Assembly: GCA_030681895.1 (NCBI GenBank)
Contig: JAUXRI010000107.1
Location: forward strand, 1-64,000
Direction of reading: 5' to 3'
Source: Myxococcales bacterium
GTDB taxonomy: Bacteria; Myxococcota; Myxococcia; Myxococcales; Myxococcaceae
DNA: 64,000 nucleotides
Below the pieces are notes generated by a model. That model saw only the letters and a program-made list of their open reading frames with translations. It made no database searches and had not been told where the DNA came from. Below are positions 36,101-42,549 of this stretch, piece after piece. The number at the start of each line of letters is the position of its first letter. Position 1 is the first letter of the stretch. The position numbers and the translations under genes were made by a program.

Positions 36101-36487
36101 CGCGCCAGCGTTGTAGTTGCTCCCGATGAAGGTGCCGGTGCTGGCGCTGCCGAACCACGCCACCTGATTTCCTCCGCCGATGGCTGGCAGGTGCGCGCCC
36201 GTGTCGGCCAGCGTCACCAGGGCCGGGTTGAGCGCGCTCGAGACCGAGACGGTGCTGGGGTTGATGCCGAGCCAGGCGCTGCCCGTGCTGGCCGTCAACG
36301 TCCACGAGCCGAGGCCGCTCTCGAAGTTCTCGGTGAAACGAGAGGTGAGGCCTTGCGTCGTCTTCTGCACCGCGGGGGCTGGAGCCGGAACTCTGGCGGC
36401 GGCGCGTTGAGGCTCGGTACACGACACGAGCGTCACGGCGGCGAAGGCAGCGACGAGCGGAAGGGTCAGTCGGCGAGTGGTGGTCAT
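27200..36487 (-). CDS. Giant Ig-like-repeat surface protein with MYXO-CTERM tail
   Basis: 3,095 residues from the ATG at 36487; the GTG at 36514, which overlaps the upstream stop as GTGA, is an alternative. The N-terminus is a lipoprotein-type signal (VAAFAAVTLVSC). Domains in order: a jelly-roll-like domain (~40-265), two IPT/TIG domains (~270-440), a Kre9-like region (~440-530), and about 27 Ig-like repeats of ~90 residues (~614-3056). The first ~18 repeats carry four Cys (pattern G-[SA]-C-E-[ST]-G...LC...C...FxC); the later ones have fewer. The end (GCSASG..., hydrophobic helix, ARRRSSGR) is a MYXO-CTERM signal, processed by myxosortase in myxobacteria. Likely a long surface adhesin. It is coupled to the OmpA-like gene upstream. 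Confidence 0.9.
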   Translation of the reverse strand: MTTTRRLTLPLVAAFAAVTLVSCTEPQRAAARVPAPAPAVQKTTQGLTSRFTENFESGLGSWTLTASTGSAWLGINPSTVSVSSALNPALVTLADTGAHLPAIGGGNQVAWFGSASTGTFIGSNYNAGAQGAKNGGSSASVQLGTMSSPSIVLPAGEVAQLEFDSWWEIEGVAAASYDKMDVLVSTNGGTTYTQLGRLNPSFAAPQPGDAAYSSGGPAQSPVWRRYVYNLTPYAGQTIKVQFKFDSGDTSYNAFRGFTVDNIGVESGPSFPAPVIAAVTPSVATTGALVVIDGANYLQGAQFFIGATQITAANITQFGASSLIFRVPAMAAGTYNVRVRNPDAQEFTLPSSFTWVAGAAPGVTTIAPATGSAGVSQNITITGSNFVAGAQVIIGGAAASSITVVSATQITASAPGVVAGTHNVVVRNPNGQEGIKYAAYTVTGAPPLTLTAPNGGESFEAGSQQTITWSSSGVPSVNIELYKGGVLHSTIASSVPSSGSYSWTVPGSLVAAADYRVRLVSTASSANDTSNGNFTITAPAGSVITVTPTTNGTITCNSPVLIGGTMTCTITPSSGYFLSALTDNGSSVLGSVVSGQYVVTNVTAPKTITGTFSSAAPVVSSPATGLVTSDATPTFTGSCVTGATVSVRQGASVLCSSACVAAAFSCTAAAQPEGALTVTARQADASGNAGAASTGVTITIDTLAPAAPAFTAPVAGSVSTNVTPLVTGTCETGASVSVFEGATLRCAATCIASAFSCTSSTVSQGAHTFLARQADAADNTSLDASVSFSIDSLPPLAPAISAPLAGASLPLATPSLSGSCETGAIVSVTDGAQVLCTTTCALSAFSCTSIALAEGPHAVMATQTDGAGNVSGTSAPVAFITDTVSPTAPGVSAPAANAVLSNAQPMLTGSCEAGATLQVMLGATVVCSTSCSAGNYACEVSSLPEGPHTLGVVQTDLAGNVSPSTPLALTIDLTAPSAPALTAPLAGAFLSSATPSMSGSCETGAQVEVLEGASVLCSASCAGGTFSCLSSSLADGSHQVFARQTDVAGNASAPSSLRAFSIDTQVAVATLSQPGAGVSLSTLTPTFGGACETGATVTVSAGAQVLCTVTCTASAYSCVSAALPEGAQSVSVVQVDQAGNTSTASSSLGFTLDVTAPQAAAVLAPVASALLASATPQVSGSCESGSTVNIFEGASPKCSASCVGGVFSCTSSALTDGAHLLLARQTDAAGNVSPDASVSFTVDTAAPQSVVLSAPVAGAVLPSATPLLAGSCESGSQVVVFEGFDTLCSATCVNSAFECTSSFRLDGPASVVAVQTDGAGNSSSPSAPIAFTIDTQFPAAPVVQAPAANATLANEQPTISGSCETGTSVQVMRGPGVMCTTSCVASAFSCVASALGEGSMTLLTRQTDAAGNQSPFVSLDLTIDLTAPVAPVLTSPLEGSFIATATPMLLGSCETGAQVEVLEGASVLCSASCAGSTFSCLSSSLLDGNHQVFARQTDAAGNASTSSSLRAFSIDTQVSVATLSQPAAGVSLSTLTPTFGGACETGATVTVSAGAQVLCTATCSASSYSCVSAALPEGAQSVSVVQVDQAGNTSTASSSLGFTLDVTAPQAPAVLAPVASALLATATPQVSGSCESGSTVSVFEGASPTCSASCVSGVFSCTSSTLSDGAHLLLARQSDAAGNISLDASVSITVDTGAPQSVVLSAPIAGAVLPSATPRLAGACESGSQVVVFDGFDTLCSTTCVNDAFECTSSFRLDGPASVVAVQTDGAGNASSPSAPIAFTIDTQFPAAPVVQAPAANATLANEQPTISGACETGTSVQVMRGPGVVCSTSCVDSAFSCVSSALGEGSMTLLTRQTDAAGNESPFASLAITVDLTAPVAPALTSPLEGSFIATATPMLLGSCESGAQVDVFEGATLLCSAPCSASQFSCEAAPRSDGTHDVFARQTDVAGNASASSSNRAFTVDTHIDPATFSQPAADALLATLTPTISGACESDATVTVTSGATTACTASCIASAFSCISAPLAEGPHTLQVSQVDRAGNTSTPSQRTVRLDATLPAAPTLTAPTAGAFLPATTLTIEGGCETGALVEVFAGPTSLCSAMCADEKFTCTSPQQPEGLVSMTAQQRDPAGNLSTSSPARTVTLDVTNPSALVVSSPVDGSATADNTPTFSGTCEPSATVQLRAGSTLRCETICSSSSTFSCVSSLLADGPQVFDLVQRDRAGNQSANSSVTVIIDTTRPALGAITQPVAGATLATAQPTLSGTGEPLGLAIVFANGVEVCRAPIDASGAWSCPSTLSEGPQSLQVQVRDVQGNESPLTPAVAVRVDITPPGAPSLLLPSAGQVVGLWPSFSGRGEPTSMVHVRVDGAEVCQARVDQDGAWSCLVESALTPGLKVASASAIDDAGLTSSASDEVSFEVRPVARPSTPVLTSPLAGDVVTVSLPRFVGRAEPGSLVRVQRSSGELCNAVATSEGDFECTSTVSLPDGAHQVTATAGRAAQVSAASQPTAFSIDTQPMSSPQLLTPQAGATVSARPTFSGTAGAGHTVAVSVDGVVSCSATADAQGRFACLPSTPLEAGARIATAVATNAAGQSAPSAAVSFTVLQTAAPSAPAIVTPADGTHVSAASVVFAGLSEPGSHVQVLEGTQVLCEADASALGDWTCTASLMSDGLHQVSARSSSAAGVSAESAAVSVSVDRLGSPAPQLVSPSEGQTTNAWPRFAGTATATERVMVRVDGREVCGAAADAQGAFSCVVMAPLASGAREAVAVSVAASGRASAPSTAVRFIVSTREPRLLAPTAGAVSSTKRPQLSGVVEPGSTVEAFLDGRAVCVATSLSDGSFSCVPTADEVDGLKVAHVIADDGFGTKRPSAEVRFVVDTMAPAAPGLTAPARGSRVLGDVVRFEGTAEPGSTVTVSVNGAPVCTAVVSASGSWSCDATGLVDGQQTVSLSTVDVAGNRSDAASSQFVAAVTLPSPALQFPEADSKVLGPEVAFSGTGLADTQVTVVDASGTPLCTATVAADDTFRCTATLNAGPQAVTVHAGWRSARSVDGEPRAFTVLRQAGVWGGGAGCSASGFGTGGLALLALLFARRRSSGR
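30775..32130. repeat. 1,356-bp tandem segmental duplication, unit 1
   Basis: Encodes five consecutive Ig-like repeats of the giant protein. Sequence at 30775 onward aligns with 32131 onward at a constant offset of 1,356 bp (452 codons), with long near-identical stretches, for example at 31131 and 32487. The repeat keeps the reading frame. Confidence 0.85.
32131..33486. repeat. 1,356-bp tandem segmental duplication, unit 2
   Basis: Partner of 30775-32130. Adjacent domains outside the two units are much less alike, so the copy is recent relative to the ancestral domain amplification. Confidence 0.85.
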
Positions 36488-36510
36488 GGTGGTTGGCTTT
36501 CGAAAAGTCG

Positions 36511-38232
36511 TCACAGCGCGGTGGTGAACTCGACGCGGCGGTTGCGTTCGCGCGCGGCGGCATCGGTGTTGGGAGTCAGGGGACGGTCAGGGCCGAAGCC
36601 CTTCGCGTCGAGGCGGGCGGCGTCGATGCCGCGCTCGATGAGGGAGCGGCGAACGGACTCGGCGCGCCGCTGCGAGAGGGAGCGGTTGAACGCGGCCGGC
36701 CCGAGGTCGTCGGTATGGCCTTCGATGACGAGGCGCGAGAGCTCAGGGTGCGCCTTCAGCGTCGCGGCCACCGAGTCGAGCAGCGCGAACGACGATGCCG
36801 CGATGACGTCTCGGTTCAGCTCGAACTGCACCTTCTCGGTGAGCGAGAGCCCGCCTTTCGCCACGACGACGACGGCACACCCATCGGCGCTCCCGGGCGC
36901 AGCGTCGGCGGGGCAGGCGTCGCTCGCGTCGGCGATGCCATCACCGTCGGCGTCGGGGCAGCCGCCCAGCGGGCCGGCCTGGGAGGGACAGGCGTCGGCG
37001 GCATCAGCGACGCCGTCGGCATCGGCATCGGCGCAGCCAGACGCGCTCTTCACGCCTGCCTGGTTCGGGCAGCGGTCGGCGGCATCAGGCACGCCGTCGG
37101 CGTCGGCATCGGGCGGCAGGCAGCCACGCAACGACGCGAGGCCAGCCACTTTCGGACACGCATCAGCGAGGTTGAGCAGGCCATCGGCGTCGTCGTCGCG
37201 GTCTGCGCAGCCGGCCAGCGTCGGCAGCCCGGAGCGCTCAGGGCACGCGTCAACGCCGTTGGCGACACCATCTCCATCGCGGTCGAGCGACGCGCAGTCA
37301 GCCAGCCGGTACGGCTCGGACTCGGAGCACACCGGCGGCGCGAGCGGCGTCCACGCGAGGCCACCCATCACCCGCAACAGCGGAGTGCCGGGCAGCGTGC
37401 CGATGCCGGGGCCCGCGACGAGGAAGGCCTCGAGGCGTCGGTTGAGGAACGGGTAGCGCGCTCCAGCGAGCACCTCGAGGGCTCCTGCGGTGCGCGACAT
37501 CGGCACCACGCCGCGAACGGTCAGCTCTCCACGCAGCGAAGGGCCAAGGGTCGAACCGGTGACACCGAGCGACAGCATCGAGCCGACCTGGTCGGTCACC
37601 TCGGGGCTGAACGGAGAGAGCAGCTGCTGGCCTCGCACCACCGCGCCCAGCTCACCGCCGACGCGAACGAACGAGCCGAAGCTGTGCGCGACGCCGACTC
37701 GGGGCAGCAGCGCGAAGCCGAGGCCCGGGTCCTTCGTGAGGCCCGACTCCGAGCCGAAGGGCAACGAGACGCCGAGCGTGATGCCGAGGTCGACGGGGCT
37801 GCCGTTCGACTGGCGGAGCAACGTGCCGCGGGCCTGCAGCACCGGCGCGCCGAGCACCGTCGACGTCACCGGCGCGACGCCCTGCCTCGAGAGGTCGTCG
37901 CCGCCCTGCCACACCACGACGGGCAGCTGCAGGCCGAGCTCGAGCTGGTCGAGCACCGCGTACGCGACGCCCAGGTGCGCGCTGACACGAGCACCGATGA
38001 CGGCGCCGACGCGCGCATCATCGAGGCGGTACACGAGCGGCTGGTGTTGGTACTGGCCGGTGAGCGAGAGCCGCAGCGTGCCCGCGCGAAGTCCGTCGCC
38101 GGTGCCGAGCACGAGCGCGCTTCCCGGGTCGGGCGAGAGGACGCGGTCGAGGTCGAACGAAGGAACCTGCGACTGCGCAAACGACGGCGTGGCGCCCAGC
38201 GCGAGCGCCAGGGCGAGAGTTCGAACGTGCAT
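36511..38232 (-). CDS. OmpA-family outer-membrane protein with thrombospondin type-3 repeats
   Basis: 573 residues from the ATG at 38232 (GGAG 8 bases upstream). A Sec signal (ALALALGATPSFA) leads into a ~290-residue beta-barrel-like domain. Next is a Cys/Asp-rich stretch (~315-440) of five or six thrombospondin-3 calcium repeats (DRDGDGVANGVDACP, DADADGVPDAADRCP, DADGDGIADASDACP). The last ~120 residues are an OmpA peptidoglycan-binding domain (VIEGHTDDLG, NRSLSQRRAESVRRSL, RERNRRVEF). It should span the outer membrane and hold the cell wall. Its stop overlaps a possible start of the giant Ig-repeat gene, which suggests that the two surface proteins are made together. Confidence 0.9.
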   Translation of the reverse strand: MHVRTLALALALGATPSFAQSQVPSFDLDRVLSPDPGSALVLGTGDGLRAGTLRLSLTGQYQHQPLVYRLDDARVGAVIGARVSAHLGVAYAVLDQLELGLQLPVVVWQGGDDLSRQGVAPVTSTVLGAPVLQARGTLLRQSNGSPVDLGITLGVSLPFGSESGLTKDPGLGFALLPRVGVAHSFGSFVRVGGELGAVVRGQQLLSPFSPEVTDQVGSMLSLGVTGSTLGPSLRGELTVRGVVPMSRTAGALEVLAGARYPFLNRRLEAFLVAGPGIGTLPGTPLLRVMGGLAWTPLAPPVCSESEPYRLADCASLDRDGDGVANGVDACPERSGLPTLAGCADRDDDADGLLNLADACPKVAGLASLRGCLPPDADADGVPDAADRCPNQAGVKSASGCADADADGVADAADACPSQAGPLGGCPDADGDGIADASDACPADAAPGSADGCAVVVVAKGGLSLTEKVQFELNRDVIAASSFALLDSVAATLKAHPELSRLVIEGHTDDLGPAAFNRSLSQRRAESVRRSLIERGIDAARLDAKGFGPDRPLTPNTDAAARERNRRVEFTTAL

Positions 38233-38406
38233 AAATGCGCTCCGGGAATTGACGCCGCGCAACTGCGCTGGCGTTTCGGTGGTGTGACGAGTGTCGTGAC
38301 GCGTGAATGACTGCGATTGATCAACGTGACCCAGGGCCTCGCTGAGCGACGAGCCGACCTCGCGAGCGCGCCGTCCGTGTGAATGTTCGACCTTGCCCAT
38401 GGTGCT

Positions 38407-38433
38407 GCCTCCCGCGACGTCACGACGGGAGGC
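38407..38433. terminator. GC-rich hairpin, possible terminator
   Basis: GCCTCCCG and CGGGAGGC form a perfect 8-bp stem with an 11-base loop. It lies 200 bases downstream of the DUF1801 stop on the minus strand and about 175 bases upstream of the OmpA start. No T-tract follows on either strand, so it may instead be a leader hairpin. Confidence 0.35.
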
Positions 38434-38473
38434 GACCTGTGCGACGGCCATGCCGTGCTCGTGGTGCGCGGGC

Positions 38474-38493
38474 TGTCGGGTGATCACCCGACA
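38474..38493. promoter_or_regulatory. 20-bp perfect palindrome, candidate operator
   Basis: TGTCGGGTGA followed directly by its reverse complement TCACCCGACA. A spacer-free 20-bp palindrome is rarely expected by chance in 64 kb even at this GC. It is about 240 bases upstream of the OmpA-like start and is a good candidate site for a dimeric regulator. Confidence 0.5.
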
Positions 38494-38631
38494 AGCGGTC
38501 ATCGGGGTGACGCGCGCGACGAGTGCGACGCATGCCGAGCGCGTTCGTCGAGCCGTCTACTTCAGCTCAGGGTTCGATCAGTCGCGTGTGCTGCGGCGAG
38601 GAAGGCGTGAGAACGCTCAGCGATGAGGCTC

Positions 38632-39030
38632 CTACTTGAGTCTCTCGAGCAGGCCTCTGCGTTTGACGATGTTCTTGTAGTCCCACTGAGTGTCGCGCGC
38701 CTTCTTGAGCCAGCGGCGCAGGTCACGAAGCTTGATGTCATCGGGACGAACGAAGCGCGCTTCAGCTGCCTTGAAGCTGCCCTCGGGCGTGAGGCCCGGT
38801 TCGTCGAAGGACTGGCCGCTCCAGAACAGAAGCCGCGGGCCGCTCTTCAGCACGCTGTACCCGACGACCGGGTTGCCATCGAGAAACCACACCGGGTGCC
38901 CGTGCCAGACTTTGTTCTCGGCTTCGGGGAGCACGCTGCAGATTTCGTCGCGCAGCACGTCGAGCACGGCACGAACGGCACCAGCGTGAGCGCGGTGGTA
39001 GCTCGCGACGGTTGCAGGCGCTTTGGTCAT
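38632..39030 (-). CDS. DUF1801 (YdhG-like) protein
   Basis: 132 residues; the ATG at 39030 has an excellent ribosome site (GGAGGAGAAGG). The sequence matches DUF1801/YdhG-like proteins: AVRAVLDVLRDEICSVLPEA, KVWHGHPVWFLDGNPVVGY, GPRLLFWSGQSFDEPGL. Members are small alpha/beta cytoplasmic proteins; some relatives (Fra/YdhG) are described as iron chaperones, but the role here is unknown. The gene is divergent from the allantoinase operon, with a 155-bp shared upstream region. Confidence 0.85.
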   Translation of the reverse strand: MTKAPATVASYHRAHAGAVRAVLDVLRDEICSVLPEAENKVWHGHPVWFLDGNPVVGYSVLKSGPRLLFWSGQSFDEPGLTPEGSFKAAEARFVRPDDIKLRDLRRWLKKARDTQWDYKNIVKRRGLLERLK

Positions 39031-39185
39031 CGTGCCTTCTCCTCCTGGTGTCCGGTCGCGCAGACGTCGAGTTGCGTGGCGCGCCATCTTCTCGATTCTG
39101 GCTGATTGAGCAAGACGGCCCGAGCGAGTCGACGACTCCATTGCAGCGACTGACGAGCGCGGCCTCCTGAGCGAGGATGCGCGCC

Positions 39186-40550
39186 ATGGCTCACCCTGAG
39201 GTGTTGATTCGTGGTCGTCGCGTGCTGCTCCCCACCGGCGTCGCGCCCGCCATGCTGCACATCACCGACGGCCGCATCACCGCTGTCACGGCCTTCGACG
39301 CGCCGGCGCCGAGTGACGTGCCCCGCATCGACGCGAACGACCTGCTCGTCACGCCGGGCATCGTCGACTCGCACGTGCACATCAACGAGCCGGGCCGCAC
39401 CGAGTGGGAAGGGTTCCTCACCGCGACGCAGGCCGCAGCGGCAGGAGGCATCACCACCGTCGTCGACATGCCGCTCAACTCGATTCCTCCCACGACGTCA
39501 GCCGACAACGCCGAGACGAAGCGCGACGCCCTGCGCGACCAACTGCACGTCAACGTCGCCTTCTGGGGTGGCGTGGTGCCGGGCAATACGAAAGACCTGC
39601 CGGGCCTGCAGCGCTTCGGCGTTCCCGGGTGCAAGTGCTTCACCTGTCACTCGGGCGTCGACGAGTTCCCGATGTCGACGCGCGCCGACCTCGAGCTGGC
39701 GATGCCGGTGCTGCGGGACCTGGGACGCGTCTTGCTCGTGCACGCCGAAGCGCCGGGTCCGCTCGAGCGCGCCGAGCTCGAGGTCGCCGGGCAGGACCCG
39801 CGCCTCTACCAGACGTACCTGCGCTCGCGCCCGAAGTCGGCAGAGGACGAAGCCGTCGCGATGGTCATCGAGCTCTCGCGCAAGCACCGCTGCCCGGCGC
39901 ACATCGTCCATCTCTCGAGCGCGTCGGCGATTCCGCTCCTGCGTGCGGCGCAGGCCGAGGGCGTGCCGGTGACGGCCGAGACGTGTCTGCACTACCTGAC
40001 GTTCACTGCCGAAGAAATTCCTGACGGCGCAACGCACTACAAGTGCGCGCCACCGATTCGTGAGGCGTCCAACCGTGAGCTGTTGTGGAAGGGATTGGAG
40101 GAGGGCGTCATCGGGATGATCGTGTCTGACCATTCTCCCTGCACGCCGGCGCTCAAGAAGCCCGAGACGGGCGACTTCCTCGGCGCGTGGGGCGGCATCG
40201 CGGGCCTGCAGCTCGGGCTCTCGGTGTTGTGGACGCAGGCGCAGGCGCGCGGCGTGTCGCTCGAGCAGATGGTGCGGTGGAACACGCTGGGCCCCGCGAA
40301 GCTGGCAGGGCTGGCAGCGCGAAAGGGACAGCTCGCCGCCGGCTTCGACGCCGACCTCGTCTTCTGGGACGACGCCGCGAGCTTCGTGGTGACGCCCGAG
40401 TCGATTCGGCACAAGCACCACGTCACGCCGTACGCGGGGCGAACGCTGAAGGGCGTGGTGCACCAGACGTTCGTCGGTGGCCGGCTCGCGTACTCGAAGA
40501 CTGGTGGACTCGCGAAGCCGGCTGGACGGTTCGAGGCCGTGGGCCGATGA
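39186..40550 (+). CDS. allB: Allantoinase
   Basis: 454 residues from the ATG at 39186 (GAGG 9 bases upstream); an ATG at 39177 is in frame. It belongs to the cyclic amidohydrolase superfamily. Metal ligands are visible: SHVHINEPGRTEWEGF (His63, His65), the Lys expected to be carboxylated in PGCKCF, His in VHLSS, and Asp in VSDHSPC. The EPGRTEWEG phrase is typical of allantoinase rather than dihydroorotase or hydantoinase. The enzyme opens allantoin to allantoate in purine-nitrogen salvage. It is the first gene of an overlapping operon whose other members have no obvious link to purines. Confidence 0.88.
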   Translation: MAHPEVLIRGRRVLLPTGVAPAMLHITDGRITAVTAFDAPAPSDVPRIDANDLLVTPGIVDSHVHINEPGRTEWEGFLTATQAAAAGGITTVVDMPLNSIPPTTSADNAETKRDALRDQLHVNVAFWGGVVPGNTKDLPGLQRFGVPGCKCFTCHSGVDEFPMSTRADLELAMPVLRDLGRVLLVHAEAPGPLERAELEVAGQDPRLYQTYLRSRPKSAEDEAVAMVIELSRKHRCPAHIVHLSSASAIPLLRAAQAEGVPVTAETCLHYLTFTAEEIPDGATHYKCAPPIREASNRELLWKGLEEGVIGMIVSDHSPCTPALKKPETGDFLGAWGGIAGLQLGLSVLWTQAQARGVSLEQMVRWNTLGPAKLAGLAARKGQLAAGFDADLVFWDDAASFVVTPESIRHKHHVTPYAGRTLKGVVHQTFVGGRLAYSKTGGLAKPAGRFEAVGR

Positions 40551-41014
40551 GAGCGGCGCTGCTGGCGATGGCGTTGACGGTGGCTCCGGCCGCGCACGCC
40601 GCCGAGTTCGGAATCAGCGTCGGAGCCCTCGAGGTGATTCTGCTCCCGCTCGCGCATGGCGGCTTCTATCCGTACATCGGTGGCTCCATCGGAGTGCCGC
40701 TCGTCGACCGGCTGACCTTCATCGCCTCGCTCTCCATCGAGTACAGCTTCGACCAGGGCCGCGGTGGTTTCGTCGGCGTCACCACCCTCGACTACGCGCT
40801 GGGTGAGCGTGTCGGCCTCGACCTGAACGTCGCGTTCATTCACGACCAGCCGGGGCTGCAGTTCTCGCAGGCGCAGTTCTTCCTCGGCGCGGGCCCGGGC
40901 GTGACCATCTACCTCGGCAAGTTTGCGCTCTCGCCGTTCCTCAACTTCTTCGCCGGCCTCACGGTGCCTGGCGCCAGCATCGTGCCCGGCATCAACCTCT
41001 CGCGGGCGTTCTGA
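40547..41014 (+). CDS. Small exported outer-membrane-like protein
   Basis: 155 residues. The start overlaps the allantoinase stop as ATGA and this gene's own stop overlaps the next start, so translation is probably coupled. A Sec signal (ALLAMALTVAPAAHA, cleavage after AHA) precedes Gly-rich amphipathic strands (GFYPYIGGSIGVPL, GAGPGVTIYLG, PFLNFFAGLTVPG). The size fits an eight-stranded barrel or half of one. No family recognised. Position between a purine enzyme and a radical-SAM enzyme is unexplained. Confidence 0.7.
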   Translation: MRAALLAMALTVAPAAHAAEFGISVGALEVILLPLAHGGFYPYIGGSIGVPLVDRLTFIASLSIEYSFDQGRGGFVGVTTLDYALGERVGLDLNVAFIHDQPGLQFSQAQFFLGAGPGVTIYLGKFALSPFLNFFAGLTVPGASIVPGINLSRAF

Positions 41015-42528
41015 TGGCTGACGTCGTCCTCTGCACGCTGAACGCGAAGTTCATCCACGCGTCGCTGGGGCTTCGGTACCTGTTCGCGAACATGGGCGAG
41101 CTGAAGGCGCGCACGGTGCTGCGTGAGTTCGACATCAACCAGCCCGTGCTCGAGGTCGTCGAAGCGCTGCTGGCGGAGCGCCCACGCCTCATCGGCTTCG
41201 GGGTGTACGTGTGGAACGTCGACGAGACGCTCGCGGTGGTGCGGGTGCTCAAGACGCTGCAGCCTGACGTCGTCATCGTGCTCGGTGGCCCCGAGGTCAG
41301 CCACGAGACGCGCGGTCAGCCCATCGTCGAAGCGGCCGACCACGTCATCTGTGGAGAAGCCGATCTCGCCTTCGCTGCGCTGTGCCGCCAACGGCTCTCG
41401 GGTGAAGTCCCCGCGAAGGTCCTCAGCGCGCCACTGCCGGACTTGAACGCAGTGACGCTCCCGTGGAGCGAGTACTCCGATGACGACCTCGCGAACCGGC
41501 TGCTCTACGTCGAGGCGTCGCGCGGCTGCCCGTACCGGTGCGAGTTCTGTCTGTCGTCGCTCGACGAGAAGGTGCGCACGCTGCCGGAAGGCGCGTTCTT
41601 CGACGCGATGGAGACCCTGCTCCGCCGGGGCGCGCGGAACTTCAAGTTCGTCGACCGCACGTTCAACCTCGACGTGAAGCAGAGCCTGCGCATCCTCGAG
41701 TTCTTTCATTCTCGGCTGACGCCCGGGTTGTTCCTTCACTTCGAGCTGGTGCCCGACCGGCTGCCGGAGGCGCTGCGTGAGGTCATCAGTCGTTTCCCTC
41801 CCGGCGTTTTGCAGTTCGAGGTCGGAGTGCAGACGCTGAACCTGGACGTCGAGAAGCTGATCAGCCGACGACAGGACCACGCGAAGCTCGAGGACAACCT
41901 GCGCTTCCTCGCGCAGCACACCGCCGCCCACGTGCACGTCGACCTCATCGTCGGGTTGCCCGGAGAAGACGTGTCGAGCTTCGCGCGTGGCTTCGATGCG
42001 CTGGTGAAGCTGAAGCCCAACGAGATTCAGGTCGGTATGCTCAAGCGCCTCAAAGGCACGCCCATCGCCCGGCACGAGGGGCCGCATGGGCTCGTCTACA
42101 GCCCGCTGCCGCCGTTCGAGATTCTGCGGACTGGGGTGCTGACGTTCGACGAGGTGAACGCGCTCCGGCGCTTCGCGCGCACGTGGGACGCGTTCGGGAA
42201 CAGCGGGCACTTCGTGCTGACGATGCGGCGCGTGCTCGATGAGGCGTCGTCGGCGTTCGAGGTGGTGCAGCGGCTCAGTGAGCATCTGCACGCGCACGAC
42301 GTCGGCAGCAGCGGCGTGGCGTTGACGCGCAAGTTCCGGCTGCTGTTCGGCTTCCTCACCGAGGGGCTCGGGTGGAATCGCACCGCCGCGGCCGAGTCGT
42401 TGTTCGACGACTACCGGCGCTCCGGGAAGACGGACCGGCCGAGCTGGCTCGCGAGCCTTCCTGACGCCGAGCTGGCCGAGGCGGTGCGCGTCGACTTCAG
42501 CGCGCGACAGTCACGTCACCGGAGCTGA
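41014..42528 (+). CDS. B12-binding-domain radical SAM protein (DUF4080-type)
   Basis: 504 residues, starting in a TGATG overlap with the previous stop. Residues ~1-140 form a cobalamin-binding-like Rossmann domain (DVVLCTLNAKFIHASLGLRY, VIVLGGPEVS); the canonical His of B12 binding is not obvious. The radical SAM core starts with ASRGCPYRCEFCLSS, giving the C-x3-C-x2-C cluster motif. The C-terminal ~150 residues fit a DUF4080-type domain. Such enzymes use SAM radicals, often with cobalamin, for methyl transfer or other modification; the substrate is unknown. Third gene of the 39186-42528 operon. Confidence 0.85.
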   Translation: MADVVLCTLNAKFIHASLGLRYLFANMGELKARTVLREFDINQPVLEVVEALLAERPRLIGFGVYVWNVDETLAVVRVLKTLQPDVVIVLGGPEVSHETRGQPIVEAADHVICGEADLAFAALCRQRLSGEVPAKVLSAPLPDLNAVTLPWSEYSDDDLANRLLYVEASRGCPYRCEFCLSSLDEKVRTLPEGAFFDAMETLLRRGARNFKFVDRTFNLDVKQSLRILEFFHSRLTPGLFLHFELVPDRLPEALREVISRFPPGVLQFEVGVQTLNLDVEKLISRRQDHAKLEDNLRFLAQHTAAHVHVDLIVGLPGEDVSSFARGFDALVKLKPNEIQVGMLKRLKGTPIARHEGPHGLVYSPLPPFEILRTGVLTFDEVNALRRFARTWDAFGNSGHFVLTMRRVLDEASSAFEVVQRLSEHLHAHDVGSSGVALTRKFRLLFGFLTEGLGWNRTAAAESLFDDYRRSGKTDRPSWLASLPDAELAEAVRVDFSARQSRHRS

Positions 42529-42549
42529 TCAGTCTTCACTTCGTGCGCC

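Larger units (their letters stand above)
38233..38631. other. 399-bp intergenic region upstream of the OmpA/giant-protein operon
   Basis: No gene is supported. It holds a GC-rich hairpin (38407-38433) and a perfect 20-bp palindrome (38474-38493), both likely to matter for expression of the downstream surface-protein operon or for ending the DUF1801 transcript. Confidence 0.6.

Noticed and set aside
27982..36410. Long open frames on the plus strand opposite the giant Ig-repeat gene (for example 28472-30196)
   Set aside because: They are Arg/His/Pro-rich shadows of a GC-rich, repetitive coding strand, without signal peptides, motifs or ribosome sites.
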